A stretch of 61,882 nt of DNA from Bacteroidia bacterium. GTDB lineage: Bacteria; Bacteroidota; Bacteroidia; UKL13-3. The stretch spans positions 1 through 61,882 of the forward strand of contig JAKLJI010000019.1 in assembly GCA_023151275.1 (NCBI GenBank). The letters run 5' to 3'. The notes beneath the pieces were generated by a model. That model saw only the letters and a list, made by a program, of their open reading frames with translations. It did no database searches and was not told the origin of the DNA. Both the position numbers and the translations under genes were made by a program. Below, in pieces: positions 47,819 through 57,674 of this stretch (the first letter of the stretch is position 1; each line of letters starts with the position of its first letter).

Positions 47819-48352
47819 CTATTCCTTCTCGGAATCTTCGATGGCCTTTTCAATCATCTTCTCAACCACTTTTCTTTCCTGCTCAGAAAGATTCTTTTGG
47901 TCGGCAAGGCGCAATTGAATGCGTTTGTAGTAATCCTTTTTGTGCATTTCGAGTGCTACCCATTGAACATACACATTGTCTTTACGCACATAGGTTTTAT
48001 TGCCAATTGTGCGTACATCGCTAAGGCTGGTTGATAGCACCTCTCGGGTTAGTTGTTGGAAGCGCTCACCAAAATCGGCAGGTGTTCCTAAATTTCGTTC
48101 ATTGATATACGATTCAGAAACCGATTTCATTTCGGTTTGAACAGCAGATGCCAAGCGTTGATTGGCCAATAAAAGCGCTTTACTCTTTGCAGTCTCCATG
48201 TTTTGACTTTCTCCGGAAGCCACTGCACGAAAATAGCGGCCATTCGACCGATAAGAGCTTCCATCAAATGGGCCTTTAACTTCCTGCATTCCATTTTTTG
48301 ATGAACCGCAGGCCATCAAAAAAATCATTCCAAGGATCAATAGATTTTTCAT
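47819..48352 (-). CDS. LPP20-like lipoprotein
   Basis: 177 residues. Lipobox at LMAC (Cys15). The body has FRAVASGESQNMETAKSKALLLANQRLASAV, typical of the LPP20 domain of secreted or outer-membrane lipoproteins, and a charged helical C-terminus. Function unknown. Stands alone between the acyltransferase and Nudix genes. Confidence 0.75.
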   Translation of the reverse strand: MKNLLILGMIFLMACGSSKNGMQEVKGPFDGSSYRSNGRYFRAVASGESQNMETAKSKALLLANQRLASAVQTEMKSVSESYINERNLGTPADFGERFQQLTREVLSTSLSDVRTIGNKTYVRKDNVYVQWVALEMHKKDYYKRIQLRLADQKNLSEQERKVVEKMIEKAIEDSEKE

Positions 48353-48382
48353 GCTTTACCATTAGAAATTTTTATGCCAAAC

Positions 48383-48838
48383 TTATAATTCCCTTATGCG
48401 AGATACCAAAAATTTATCAATCGGAAAGCTTAAATCACTTTCTGTTAGTTGGCTAATCGACTTCCAATGAAATTTCAATACCTCGGTTTTTCCTGAAATG
48501 AATAGCGTTCGCTCCATTTCTGTTAATTCTTGTTTCGGGTTGATAAGCTTTAGCAGGTAATAAATAGCTATAAGCTGGTCGGAACTTCTGAAAGCACTTT
48601 GCTGAAAATGACCTGTGGTATAAAAATGGCTATCAACCTTTACATCAAGGCCAGTTTCTTCTTTGAATTCCCTAACTACGCAATCTTCAGGACCTTCCCC
48701 AAACTCAACTCCACCACCAGGAAATTTGGTAAACTCCATTTCGGGCATGGTTTCATGAACCAACAAAACCTCCTTTTCGGCATTTAGCAAAATGCCATAA
48801 GACCTTACTGTGAATCGGCTTGGCTTGTTTTTTTCCAT
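48383..48838 (-). CDS. Nudix hydrolase
   Basis: 151 residues. The Nudix box fits GX5EX7REUXEEXGU: GGGVEFGEGPEDCVVREFKEETGLD (residues ~41-64, broken here only by naming its parts). It hydrolyses a nucleoside diphosphate derivative; the substrate is not deducible. Starts 34 nt inside the 3' end of the beta-barrel gene, so the two are coupled. Confidence 0.9.
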   Translation of the reverse strand: MEKNKPSRFTVRSYGILLNAEKEVLLVHETMPEMEFTKFPGGGVEFGEGPEDCVVREFKEETGLDVKVDSHFYTTGHFQQSAFRSSDQLIAIYYLLKLINPKQELTEMERTLFISGKTEVLKFHWKSISQLTESDLSFPIDKFLVSRIREL

Positions 48839-49626
48839 TTTTTCAAATCAGATAATGAAGCCTCAAACCCAACATGCACAATCAAACCAAGGGGATACAC
48901 CTTTCTATCTCCCGAACTAACCGACAAAGGAAAAAACTGAATAAGCGGCTGAACGAAGAATTTTCCCTTTTCAAGTCTGTATTCCATTTTCACACCGGTA
49001 TTCAATTGCAATGCAATGGGCGAAGCTTTAAATCCGCTTGAATCAAGTACAAATCGGGTATTTCCATCGATGGAATAACCGGTAATGGTTTCTGCAACCA
49101 AGCGATGGCGAAGCAAAACATTCAAGGCCAATCCCCCAGAAAAATAAAGGCGGTACTTAAAGTTGGGAGAGCGGTACAATTGGGCATTCCACAAAACAGG
49201 TACCTGAACATATTGAAAGCGGTACTGATAAGTCAACTGCTTTTCAGAATTGGATAAATCCTCAATCATTCCGGTTCCAATACCCGGATATGTTTTGGCT
49301 TTAAAGGCTAAATTTTCTTGAACTCGATTAAACCCATAATCCGCATAACCAATCCCAACTTGGAGATTGGCTTCTTTGCTAAGCATTTTATTTACCCAAA
49401 GATTGGCTTGTATTCCAATACGAACGCTTTGTGTAGAGTTGGAAGTATCCAGGTAATTGTTCCAGGAATTTCCATTGATAATACTGGCATTCATCTGTGG
49501 TCCAAAACTGGCTCCATAAGTTAAATCTGCGCTGCTTTGAGCTACAGAAGATAGACTTGCCAAGGAAAGAAAAAGTATTCCGAATAAAATCAGTGATTTA
49601 ATCCGGATTAAATTCAAGCTCTTCAT
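48805..49626 (-). CDS. Outer-membrane beta-barrel protein
   Basis: 273 residues from ATG at 49626 (MKSLNLIRIKSLILFG...), with a signal peptide ending near SSVAQ. Alternating strands follow (YGASFGPQMNASI, YRFQYVQVPVLWNAQLY, FRVYFSGGLALNVLLRH-type, FFVQPLIQFFPLSV), as in the PorT-like/OMP_b-brl family. It overlaps the end of the AsmA gene by 29 nt and the start of the Nudix gene by 34 nt. Precise function unknown. Confidence 0.75.
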   Translation of the reverse strand: MKSLNLIRIKSLILFGILFLSLASLSSVAQSSADLTYGASFGPQMNASIINGNSWNNYLDTSNSTQSVRIGIQANLWVNKMLSKEANLQVGIGYADYGFNRVQENLAFKAKTYPGIGTGMIEDLSNSEKQLTYQYRFQYVQVPVLWNAQLYRSPNFKYRLYFSGGLALNVLLRHRLVAETITGYSIDGNTRFVLDSSGFKASPIALQLNTGVKMEYRLEKGKFFVQPLIQFFPLSVSSGDRKVYPLGLIVHVGFEASLSDLKKWKKTSQADSQ

Positions 49627-52084
49627 GGTTATTGTTTTTAGAATTATTCTCTTTAATCGTACTGTCCTTGAAAACTGAAAGTTCATTTTTCAGGGTTGAA
49701 AGAATTGCCTTTTTCTCTTCCTTCACTGTTTCCTTCACTTTTTCACCCAAGGCTTGCTTATCGTAAGTAAAAACCAGTTTATCGGCCGGACCTTTTATCC
49801 GCAACATTAAAGTAGCTCGGCTTCCTCCATCTTCCGATTCGCCAAACTCATTTGGTTTTACTTTTCGTTTGCGGTTTAACAATTCCGAAAGAGTGACCTT
49901 CATCCGATAATCAAGTACATTCCCAAAGGTATGTGTGCCTGAAAGCAACAAGCCAATTGCATTCGTCTTGATTGCCATTTCTGGAATAGAAACTACTTCA
50001 TTTTTTATTTCAATCACATTCTTCATTTCCTGGAAACGCAAATCCCTAAGATCATTCAAATCCAAAAAGCCTGATAATGCATACAGTGGTGTGTAATTAA
50101 ACAAGCGGCCTTCTTTCCATTCCAATTCACCCAAGGCATAAAACTCTTTGGTTAAGAAATTAAACTTGGCATCCCAAACCAATCTGGTTCTGAATTTCCC
50201 ATTCAAAGTTCCGTCAATATGGCTTGATTTGATAGCGTTCTGACCAAAATCATCGAACTCCTGCAAAAGCTGTTTTACACGAACCCCTTTTATTTGTTCG
50301 TCGGTTACCAATGAATAATGGTCTGTACCAATTGTCAAACTACCCTTTGCAGAAACTCTTCCTGCCCAAGCCTTAAAACTCAATTCCTGAATTTCAAGCT
50401 CGTTTGATGCATAAATGGCTGTCAAACCAAAGTCGGAGCATTGAAATTTATCCTGTTTCATAGTTCTGGCCTGAACATCCAATTCAAGTTCAATAGCACG
50501 AGCAGTTGTTGTTTTGGAGGAATCAGCCGCCTCACCAAAACTTGGCCAACCCATAAAATCCGAAACATCCAAATTACTTGACCTTGATTGTAATTTCACG
50601 ATTAATGGAGATGCATTCGAATCAAACAATCCTTCCAACCGAGCCGAACCTTGAATGTCTGAACTACCCGATTTGACTGAAAGGTTTGAAACCACCAATT
50701 GCTTGCCTTGGAGTTGAGCCTTTCCTATCAGTTCTGAAATTAACTTTTTTGAATTCTGCAGCTCAATCCGGCTGGCGTTTAAACCCAAATCAACAGAGGA
50801 GCGACCAAAATCAAGAGCCCACGAACCCGTTTCCAAAACAGGCTTTAACTCCAGATTTAGGTTTAAATCAGCAGAACCTGCTATCGTTTTAATCGTATTG
50901 GCAGGATACCAATTTTGAATTTCTTGCAAATCAAGGAAGGCTTGAACCTGAGTGGTGATTTTTTTCAGCTGGCCCAATTGTATTTCGGCATTACCGCTAA
51001 ACCGAGATTTTTCCAATTTGCCCGATACATTTCTTAAGGATAGCACAGATTGATTATCTCCACCAATACTTCCTTTCCAATTCCCTTCCAGTTCAATCGC
51101 CTGTAAAGCCAATCCTGTTTTGGTATTTTTTAGGCTTCCATTTTGAATGCCGAATTCAATAGCCAAACTACTTCCTTTTTGAACTGAAGGATTTGAAACA
51201 AAACTTCCTTTAAACGTAGTTTTTCCTGTGGCTTTAAATTCATTAAAAGTTGCTGGCAATTGAATTGGCAATAAACTAAGCAGTTGAGTAATGGTGGTTC
51301 CCGGACTATTGAAATTAAGTTCTATCTGTTTATTTGTATTCAATCCAAAAAAGCCCTTTACCTCAAGGGGTAATTTGTCTAAAAGCAATTTCGTTTTTCC
51401 TAAAACAAACTTCTTGTCGTTCACATCCATGCTAGATTGAATTTCTATGGATTTGTTTTGAAGGATATTCAAGTTATCGATACGGAGCTGATTCATCAAC
51501 ATGCCGGCATCTACAGCAAGTGAATAGCTTGATTCAGAAAAATCTCCTGACAGGCTTGCTTTGCCGATATCGAAATTTGTATAAAAAACAGCAGGAGCAT
51601 CAAAATAACTGAATCGACATTTGGAAAGCCGAATACGCTTTAAACTAAGTTTAAATTCAGACGACTTTCCTGAGCTAGGAGTTTGCTCCTTTACAATATT
51701 CCAATTTACAGTACCATCTAAAAGCTTTTTCAAATGAACAGAGGCCCCGTTAAGTTCAAAGGATTGGATGGTATAATTCCCTTGAAGCATTTGGAGGGCA
51801 TTAAAACCCAGATAAGCCTTAGCATCTTTCACCAAAAAAGAATCTCCTGTAATAGGAGAAGTAACACTAAGTCCTTTCAAGGAAAAACTTACCTCTGGAA
51901 ACTTACTAAAAACCTGAATATCGATATGGTCAACAGAAACCTTGGCATTTAAATTGGCATTTAATTCATCAAGGACCAATCGCTTCACCTTGTCGAGATG
52001 CTGATACACGAGAATCCCAAAACTGAGGAAACCCATAAACAGGCACATCGCAGTAATCAATATGTATTTAAACCACTTGTTCAT
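49598..52084 (-). CDS. AsmA family protein
   Basis: 828 residues. N-terminal membrane helix (~7-28) followed by the AsmA N-terminal region (LNANLNAKVSVDHIDIQVFSKFPEVSFSLKGLSV-type, VKDAKAYLGFNALQML, LDGTVNWNIVK) and a long beta-rich body; the C-terminal part ends in a polar tail with EEKKAILSTLKNELSVF. AsmA-like proteins span the periplasm and are linked to phospholipid transport to the outer membrane. First gene of an overlapping set with the barrel and Nudix genes. Confidence 0.88.
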   Translation of the reverse strand: MNKWFKYILITAMCLFMGFLSFGILVYQHLDKVKRLVLDELNANLNAKVSVDHIDIQVFSKFPEVSFSLKGLSVTSPITGDSFLVKDAKAYLGFNALQMLQGNYTIQSFELNGASVHLKKLLDGTVNWNIVKEQTPSSGKSSEFKLSLKRIRLSKCRFSYFDAPAVFYTNFDIGKASLSGDFSESSYSLAVDAGMLMNQLRIDNLNILQNKSIEIQSSMDVNDKKFVLGKTKLLLDKLPLEVKGFFGLNTNKQIELNFNSPGTTITQLLSLLPIQLPATFNEFKATGKTTFKGSFVSNPSVQKGSSLAIEFGIQNGSLKNTKTGLALQAIELEGNWKGSIGGDNQSVLSLRNVSGKLEKSRFSGNAEIQLGQLKKITTQVQAFLDLQEIQNWYPANTIKTIAGSADLNLNLELKPVLETGSWALDFGRSSVDLGLNASRIELQNSKKLISELIGKAQLQGKQLVVSNLSVKSGSSDIQGSARLEGLFDSNASPLIVKLQSRSSNLDVSDFMGWPSFGEAADSSKTTTARAIELELDVQARTMKQDKFQCSDFGLTAIYASNELEIQELSFKAWAGRVSAKGSLTIGTDHYSLVTDEQIKGVRVKQLLQEFDDFGQNAIKSSHIDGTLNGKFRTRLVWDAKFNFLTKEFYALGELEWKEGRLFNYTPLYALSGFLDLNDLRDLRFQEMKNVIEIKNEVVSIPEMAIKTNAIGLLLSGTHTFGNVLDYRMKVTLSELLNRKRKVKPNEFGESEDGGSRATLMLRIKGPADKLVFTYDKQALGEKVKETVKEEKKAILSTLKNELSVFKDSTIKENNSKNNNHEELEFNPD

Positions 52085-52402
52085 ATTCGACTAACGAAAA
52101 TCGGCACATTAAATGGCCTCGCCAATTTTTTGAATTCACAATTCCAGCGTTTGAATAAGAAAGTGTTCACAAGAATCTAAACCATCTAAGAGAAGAAAAA
52201 GAATTAATGGATATAGATAGCTGAAGAAATGAAATGGCAATATTTGAAATTCGAATATTATTGAATAGGTAAATGAACCAACTCAGACATCTCTATGAAA
52301 AACTGAAATCAACCATTCAAAAGAACCTGGAAAAACATAGGTAAAACATCTTTTTAAAGATACTCGGATTTGAAGCTGTAAATAAAAATCCTTCAAAAGC
52401 AG
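52085..52402. other. Gene-free stretch upstream of AsmA
   Basis: 318 nt, AT-rich, no gene or strong structure seen. It holds the promoter region of the AsmA gene, but no consensus TTG-N19-TAnnTTTG is visible. Confidence 0.5.
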
Positions 52403-52432
52403 AAAACCCCGTCAATCTTGCGATTAACGGGG
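52403..52432 (-). terminator. Terminator of tRNA-Val
   Basis: Minus strand CCCCGTTAATC, loop GCAA, GATTGACGGGG, then TTTTC. Stem 11 bp including one G-U. Confidence 0.85.
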
Positions 52433-52442
52433 CTTTTAAGAG

Positions 52443-52517
52443 TGGAAGCACATGGATTCGAACCAAGGACCCTCTGCTTGTAAGGCAGATGCTCTGAACC
52501 AGCTGAGCTATGCTTCC
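52443..52517 (-). tRNA. tRNA-Val (TAC)
   Basis: 75 nt: acceptor GGAAGCA/TGCTTCC, anticodon loop CTTACAA with TAC, T loop TTCGAAT, CCA not encoded. The T stem has one mismatch (CTTGG/CCATG). Single-gene unit with its own promoter and terminator. Confidence 0.93.
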
Positions 52518-52529
52518 GATTGGGGACTG

Positions 52530-52559
52530 CAAAGATAGGGCAGGAACCCAAAAATCCAA
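52530..52559 (-). promoter_or_regulatory. Promoter of tRNA-Val
   Basis: Minus strand TTG, 19-nt spacer, TATCTTTG, then CAGTCCCC; 12 nt before the mature tRNA. Full consensus match. Confidence 0.85.
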
Positions 52560-52961
52560 TACTACTTTCAAAAAAAAACAAAATATCTGCTCAACTTCTG
52601 ATTATCAACTGGATAAATTTAATCAAAAAAATGAATAGGTTTAATTCACTACAATCAACTTGATTAAAGGGCGCAGATTTAATGGTGAAAACCGTTTTAC
52701 ATCTCTCTACTTAAAACAGCTTAATTCATACGGAATGGCAAAAACAAATGCAGAAGACAACTAAGGCAAAGTAAATAAACCCAAAAACATGCAACATATC
52801 AAAGGTCATACAGTAATTGGTAGCATACCTATTCCCAATAAGAAGAAATAATCGTTAAAGTATGCCGAATGATATTAGTTATTGATTCGAACCCATTCTC
52901 ATAGGAAAACAAATCCCTAAACGATATAAAAATCCAATACATTAAAGAACAAAAAGACATA
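52560..52961. other. Gene-free stretch between tRNA-Val and the gldN terminator
   Basis: About 400 nt, AT-rich. No open frame with protein character, no repeat and no RNA structure that I can see. Confidence 0.5.
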
Positions 52962-52990
52962 AAAAAGGCCTCGCAGTGCGAGGCCTTTTT
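52962..52990 (-). terminator. Terminator of the gldKLMN operon
   Basis: AAAAAGGCCTCGC, loop AGT, GCGAGGCCTTTTT. Directly after the gldN stop. Confidence 0.92.
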
Positions 52991-52996
52991 CCGGGA

Positions 52997-53845
52997 TTAA
53001 TATTCCCAATAATCGTGTTCCTTCTCAAACAATTCCTGTTTGATTCTTTCACCCTCTAAGAGAGATGCAACACCGTTATCTTTAAATTGATCGTACTCTT
53101 TGATGTACATATCGTGTTGGTTCGCCTCTTTGGTAATGTAACTAGTGAATAACCTGTTCTCAAACCAATCGTCGTAGGTTAAACGAGCAGCATCATTCTG
53201 GCGATTAAATATTTCATAATTCACCAACAAATGCCTTAAATCGTTTTCACCACTTCCTTCACGAGCATGATACTTCAACACACACAAATCCTGTTCACCC
53301 AAATCAATACCCTTAATACGCACATTGTAACGAGGCGCAATGGATACGATACGAACATACATTTGACTGTGCTTTTTATCAAACAACCAATCTTCTACTA
53401 CGCGGTACTTTTGAATCCTTAACTCAGGCACCATAGGAGTAATAATGGTATCTGTTTCAGTAAGTGAAGGATCGTTTGGATCAATCGGAGTTTCGATGTA
53501 ATCTGTATCTGTACCGAGTGTCAGAAAATATTCAATTGACATCTGAGAAGAAAGTGAATCATTGGTATAAGGAATGATTTTACCCTCTTTGATGTTGTTG
53601 TAAAGAATCACACTCAAAGGATTCTTTGGCCAGGCCATAGGTTGATTCTGTTTCTCACGCACGTCGATTACACGAACGATACGTTTAGCGAAAAACACGT
53701 CAGCTTCCCTCAGGTAGGGCCATGGAATAACTTTTCTTTCGGTAACAGCCTGTCTGTTGTAGATGAAATCATCATACACACCCTGAGCGAAGGAAGTGAA
53801 ACTCAGGATTCCAAACAGAAGAACTACCAGTGATTTCTTTATCAT
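52997..53845 (-). CDS. gldN: Type IX secretion / gliding motility protein GldN
   Basis: 282 residues with a signal peptide (KKSLVVLLFGILSFTSFAQ). The GldN/PorN fold is shown by FIYNRQAVTERKVIPWPYLREADVFF, WPKNPLSVILYNNI and the C-terminal LTYDDWFENRLFTSYI. GldN forms with GldK the large periplasmic ring under the outer membrane. 22 nt after gldM; last gene of the operon. Confidence 0.95.
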   Translation of the reverse strand: MIKKSLVVLLFGILSFTSFAQGVYDDFIYNRQAVTERKVIPWPYLREADVFFAKRIVRVIDVREKQNQPMAWPKNPLSVILYNNIKEGKIIPYTNDSLSSQMSIEYFLTLGTDTDYIETPIDPNDPSLTETDTIITPMVPELRIQKYRVVEDWLFDKKHSQMYVRIVSIAPRYNVRIKGIDLGEQDLCVLKYHAREGSGENDLRHLLVNYEIFNRQNDAARLTYDDWFENRLFTSYITKEANQHDMYIKEYDQFKDNGVASLLEGERIKQELFEKEHDYWEY

Positions 53846-53867
53846 TGCTATTTTGTTTGAATCAAAT

Positions 53868-55400
53868 TTATTGTCTTACAGTAACAGTAAGTGAGCTAGG
53901 CAATTGAACTGCACCTGCAGGACCTTGAGCACTTACACCTGTTAAGGTATAGGTATCACCAGGTTTTGCAAGGTTCAACAATGCTTTTGCTTCACCAGTA
54001 ATATTGGTTCCTTGTCCAGGAGCAAATTTACCATCACCTCTTTTAGGTTGATAAATCAAAGTCCAACGAAGGGTTGTAAAGTTTACGCCTTCAAAGGCAA
54101 AGTCTTTCAATGCTGTGATAACAAAGTTTGCAGCTCTGATTTCACCAGCAGAGTAAGAACCTGATTGCGCAATTGAACCCAATTGAGGCATTGGTTTAGG
54201 GATTGGACGAACACGGTACTTTTGGAAGCCCATTGTTTTTCCGTTCACGTTAGCAGTAATGGTAACTTCTTTTTCAGAACCACCAACTGTCAACAAATAG
54301 GTTCCATCTTGTTTGTCTTTTTTCAAAGTTCCACCTGATGAGCATGTAACCTGAACCTCACGAGCAGATACACCTGGAACTGAAACCGAGATTGGATTCT
54401 CAAGACCGATGTAAACTACATTCATTTTGGTTGCAGAGATTACTGCCAAAGGCTTTAATGCAAAGTAAGAACCTTCAACTTCATCACGCTTAGGTTTACC
54501 TTGAGCGTCTTGAGTGATGATTACAGCTTTGAACTTATTTTCACCTTCAGATTGAGGAGATACTTCATATTTACCTACACCACCTTCTACTTTTACTTTC
54601 GCACCATTTACAGTAATGTCTGGGTTGGTACGTGAAGAAGAAGCAGCTAGAAAGATATCAGCAGAATATTTATTACCAATGGTGATATAAGTACCATTGT
54701 TAGGAATAATCTTAGCCTCAAGTTTGTCGATAATCAACACATCTTCTTTGATTGAACCTTTCAAGTAATCAAGAACCTGAGCTTCTGTATTTTTGATATC
54801 ATTCTGTATTTTAGAAATGATAGCTACAACAGCCGCTAAAGGGGTATGCTCGAACATCTCAGACTCCCAAGTACCTTTTTTAGGTTCCTCAGTAATCAAA
54901 TCTGATTTAATCTCTGCACGTTTGTCAGCAGGTACGAAAGCAAGAATCTTTTCGCGGAGTTCGTTGATTTTATTCTTAACCTCTTTACCTTTTCCTTGAT
55001 TAATCATCAAGTTAGCGTGTTTCTCCATGTTTGAAGCTTCAGCAACTTCACCATCTGGATCACCATCTTTACGACCACCGCCGGCAGTGATTAACTGCTC
55101 TTTCAAGGTGGCGAAGTATTTTACACCTTCGTCAGCAATTTGTTTAACCTGCATGGCTTTGTCATAAGCCTCTTTACCTTTCGGGTCAGCAGGACTTATT
55201 TCCTTGTGGTACTTATCAATTTGCTTAAGTGTATTTTCATTTTTCTTGTCGATGTTCATGCCAGCACGATCCATGCTGACTTCCACCATGTGGAAGGCTT
55301 TAAGAATCTCAGCCGATACGTTTAGTGCCAACAAAGCTGTTAACACCAAATACATCATGTTGATCATCTTCTGCCTTACGGAAACTTTACCTCCTGCCAT
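53868..55400 (-). CDS. gldM: Type IX secretion motor protein GldM
   Basis: 510 residues. The start MAGGKVSVRQKMINMMYLVL gives the single membrane helix with Arg9, the residue that faces the GldL glutamate in the known motor. The periplasmic part holds the D1-D4 domains (KPLAVISATKMNVVYIGLENP, GFQKYRVRPIPKPM). With GldL it converts the proton gradient into rotation that powers secretion and gliding. 37 nt after gldL. Confidence 0.96.
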   Translation of the reverse strand: MAGGKVSVRQKMINMMYLVLTALLALNVSAEILKAFHMVEVSMDRAGMNIDKKNENTLKQIDKYHKEISPADPKGKEAYDKAMQVKQIADEGVKYFATLKEQLITAGGGRKDGDPDGEVAEASNMEKHANLMINQGKGKEVKNKINELREKILAFVPADKRAEIKSDLITEEPKKGTWESEMFEHTPLAAVVAIISKIQNDIKNTEAQVLDYLKGSIKEDVLIIDKLEAKIIPNNGTYITIGNKYSADIFLAASSSRTNPDITVNGAKVKVEGGVGKYEVSPQSEGENKFKAVIITQDAQGKPKRDEVEGSYFALKPLAVISATKMNVVYIGLENPISVSVPGVSAREVQVTCSSGGTLKKDKQDGTYLLTVGGSEKEVTITANVNGKTMGFQKYRVRPIPKPMPQLGSIAQSGSYSAGEIRAANFVITALKDFAFEGVNFTTLRWTLIYQPKRGDGKFAPGQGTNITGEAKALLNLAKPGDTYTLTGVSAQGPAGAVQLPSSLTVTVRQ

Positions 55401-55437
55401 TTTTTTCTACGCTTAAGATAGTATTGGTTAAGGTGTA

Positions 55438-56235
55438 TTAGTTGCTACGAACGTTCATTGCGGCAAGCATGTTACCGTAAACGCTATTCAAGTTAGTCAG
55501 GTTCTTAGACAATTTATCCATTTCTGATTTGAATTGTTCTGCCTGAGTGTTTGACTCATTGAGGGTAGTAACAACTTTTGACAAACCACCAACAAACTGG
55601 TTAATAGATTGGATATGTTTGTTAGACTCAGAAATCTCAAGTTCGTAGATAGAGTTCAAAGAAGAAAGGTTTTTAGTCATTTTCTCAATTTGAGCACCGT
55701 ATTCACGTGAACCTTCTGAAGCACTAACTAGGCCTTCCATTGCACTTACTGCTTTTGAGTAAGAAGTATTGATGCCGGTGAGGGAATCGGCAGCAGCTTG
55801 TACATTCTTAGTGTATTTTTCTGTAGCTGAAGCAGCGCTAGAAAGATCTTTCAAGCCTGTAACATTTTCATTTAATGCACGGATTCCATTTCCAAGACTG
55901 TTGATCAAATCTGGACCAATTTTAGCGTCCTCTAACATTTTATCCAATTGCTGAGTGATGCTACCTTTGTTGCTTGTTGTTTTCTTTTCTTTTGGTTCTA
56001 GACCTGCTAATTCAGGATAAACTAAGGTCCAGTCTGGTTCTTGGTGTGGTGGCTCGAATGCAGAGATAAAGAAAATCACGGCCTCTGTTAACAATCCTAC
56101 CATCAGCATTCCGTCGGCACCTGGTAAGTGGAGAATCTTAAATAGAGCTCCTACGATTACTACTGCCGCACCAATACCATAGGCTTTTGCCATGATTGAC
56201 TTGAAAAGCTTGCTTTCTAAAAAACTGTTTTTCAT
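55438..56235 (-). CDS. gldL: Type IX secretion motor protein GldL
   Basis: 265 residues, somewhat longer than F. johnsoniae GldL. Two membrane helices (~18-36 and ~43-60); helix 2 has TEAVIFFISAFEPP, with Glu51 matching the key proton-carrying glutamate. The rest is a cytoplasmic helical tail. 42 nt after gldK. Confidence 0.95.
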   Translation of the reverse strand: MKNSFLESKLFKSIMAKAYGIGAAVVIVGALFKILHLPGADGMLMVGLLTEAVIFFISAFEPPHQEPDWTLVYPELAGLEPKEKKTTSNKGSITQQLDKMLEDAKIGPDLINSLGNGIRALNENVTGLKDLSSAASATEKYTKNVQAAADSLTGINTSYSKAVSAMEGLVSASEGSREYGAQIEKMTKNLSSLNSIYELEISESNKHIQSINQFVGGLSKVVTTLNESNTQAEQFKSEMDKLSKNLTNLNSVYGNMLAAMNVRSN

Positions 56236-56277
56236 CTGCTTGTTTGGGTTAAAGTGTTATTGAATTTGCTTAAGTGT

Positions 56278-57570
56278 TTATTTTTTATCTCTGTTTGAAC
56301 GACCTACGTAAGGCTGAATTGTTCTAAATCCAGTGTATGAGTTTGCTGAATCTTGGTACTCATAAGAGCGACTTCCAACTTGAATGAAGTGAGAAATATC
56401 TTTCCAAGAACCTCCACGAATTACTTTTCTTTTCAAGGTTTCTGAATCTTCATCTTTTGCGTCATACTGGTAATCTGAGTTCAAGTCGTGTGTAAATAAG
56501 TGAGCAGACTCTGCGTACGCTGTAACTGTCCACTCTGACACGTTTCCACTCATATCATACAAACCAAAATCATTCGGGAAGTAAGAAGCAACACGAATTG
56601 GATATACACCACCGTCTGCTGCGTAATCACCTCTTCCTGGTTTAAAGTTAGCCAAAGAACATCCTTTCGCATTTCTTACATATGGACCACCCCAAGGATA
56701 CATACTTTGGTCTCTTCCTCCGCGAGCTGCATATTCCCATTCGTATTCAGTTGGAAGACGGAATGCTGTTACACCGTTCTCACCGTTTTCAGCATAAAAT
56801 GCGTTCAATTTAAATGTTCTCCAGTGTGCGAAAGCGCGAGCTTGTTTCCAGTTCACACCCACTACCGGATAATCATCGTATTTTGGGTGCCAGTAGTACA
56901 TAGTAGAGATTGGCTCATTGTATGCATAGGTGAAATCACGCATGAAAACCAAAGTATCAGGATAGATTTCAACCTCTTCAGTTTTCTTGAATTTCTCCCT
57001 TGATACTTTGTACGAATCCTGACGCTTCAACTGAGCAGCGGCACGCAAATCGATATAATCGTAGCGGTACTTGATTTTGCGTACGTCGTACTGTTTTGTG
57101 CGGTAGTAAACCTCACCACCTTGGTAGTACAAGTCCTGAATATCTCCATTCTTCATGTCCTCTTCTTCAATATCCTCGTCATACTTGATAGCATGATCAC
57201 CGGTTTCTTCACCGGTAATAGGATCCAGAAGCGGCTCCTGAAACTTCTCTCCCATTCTTTCACGGAAGATGGAGTCGAGAACTGCATCCACAAACTGGCG
57301 GTATTCGTTGTTGGTGATTTCAGTATCATCCATGTAAAATGCAGTGATAGTGATTTGCTTGTTAGGAGCAATCAAAGCATTGGGGATGTCCTGTTCGTTG
57401 GCACCAACGTGAATTGTACCAGATGGAATATACACCGTACCGTAAGGTTGCGGGTGGAACCAGGCCTTGCGACCCTGAACGCCCGTTAGTTCCCCGTTAT
57501 CGGAACTCAGACCGCAAGCAGCCAGAGAGCTCACAAAAAAGGAAATTACGATCCACCTAAATGTCTTCAT
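56278..57570 (-). CDS. gldK: Type IX secretion lipoprotein GldK
   Basis: 430 residues. Lipobox SSLAAC (Cys19), then the formylglycine-generating-enzyme-like (FGE-sulfatase) fold: YIPSGTIHVGANEQD, ITAFYMDDTEITNNEYRQF, FRLPTEYEWEYAARGG, DMSGNVSEWTV, VIRGGSWKD. Enzyme residues are not expected to be active in GldK; it is the lipoprotein of the periplasmic ring. Preceded by a full-consensus promoter (57602-57631), so it heads the gldKLMN unit. Confidence 0.96.
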   Translation of the reverse strand: MKTFRWIVISFFVSSLAACGLSSDNGELTGVQGRKAWFHPQPYGTVYIPSGTIHVGANEQDIPNALIAPNKQITITAFYMDDTEITNNEYRQFVDAVLDSIFRERMGEKFQEPLLDPITGEETGDHAIKYDEDIEEEDMKNGDIQDLYYQGGEVYYRTKQYDVRKIKYRYDYIDLRAAAQLKRQDSYKVSREKFKKTEEVEIYPDTLVFMRDFTYAYNEPISTMYYWHPKYDDYPVVGVNWKQARAFAHWRTFKLNAFYAENGENGVTAFRLPTEYEWEYAARGGRDQSMYPWGGPYVRNAKGCSLANFKPGRGDYAADGGVYPIRVASYFPNDFGLYDMSGNVSEWTVTAYAESAHLFTHDLNSDYQYDAKDEDSETLKRKVIRGGSWKDISHFIQVGSRSYEYQDSANSYTGFRTIQPYVGRSNRDKK

Positions 57571-57601
57571 CTTAGTCTTGATTATAATTAGTCGATTTGG
57601 G

Positions 57602-57631
57602 CAAATTTATTAATTCTAAAGTTAAATGCAA
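57602..57631 (-). promoter_or_regulatory. Promoter of gldKLMN
   Basis: Minus strand TTG, 19-nt spacer, TAAATTTG. Leader about 30 nt to the gldK ATG. Confidence 0.85.
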
Positions 57632-57674
57632 GTTTTTCAACAATTGGCTAAAAAACGAGACACTTCTTAATTTA

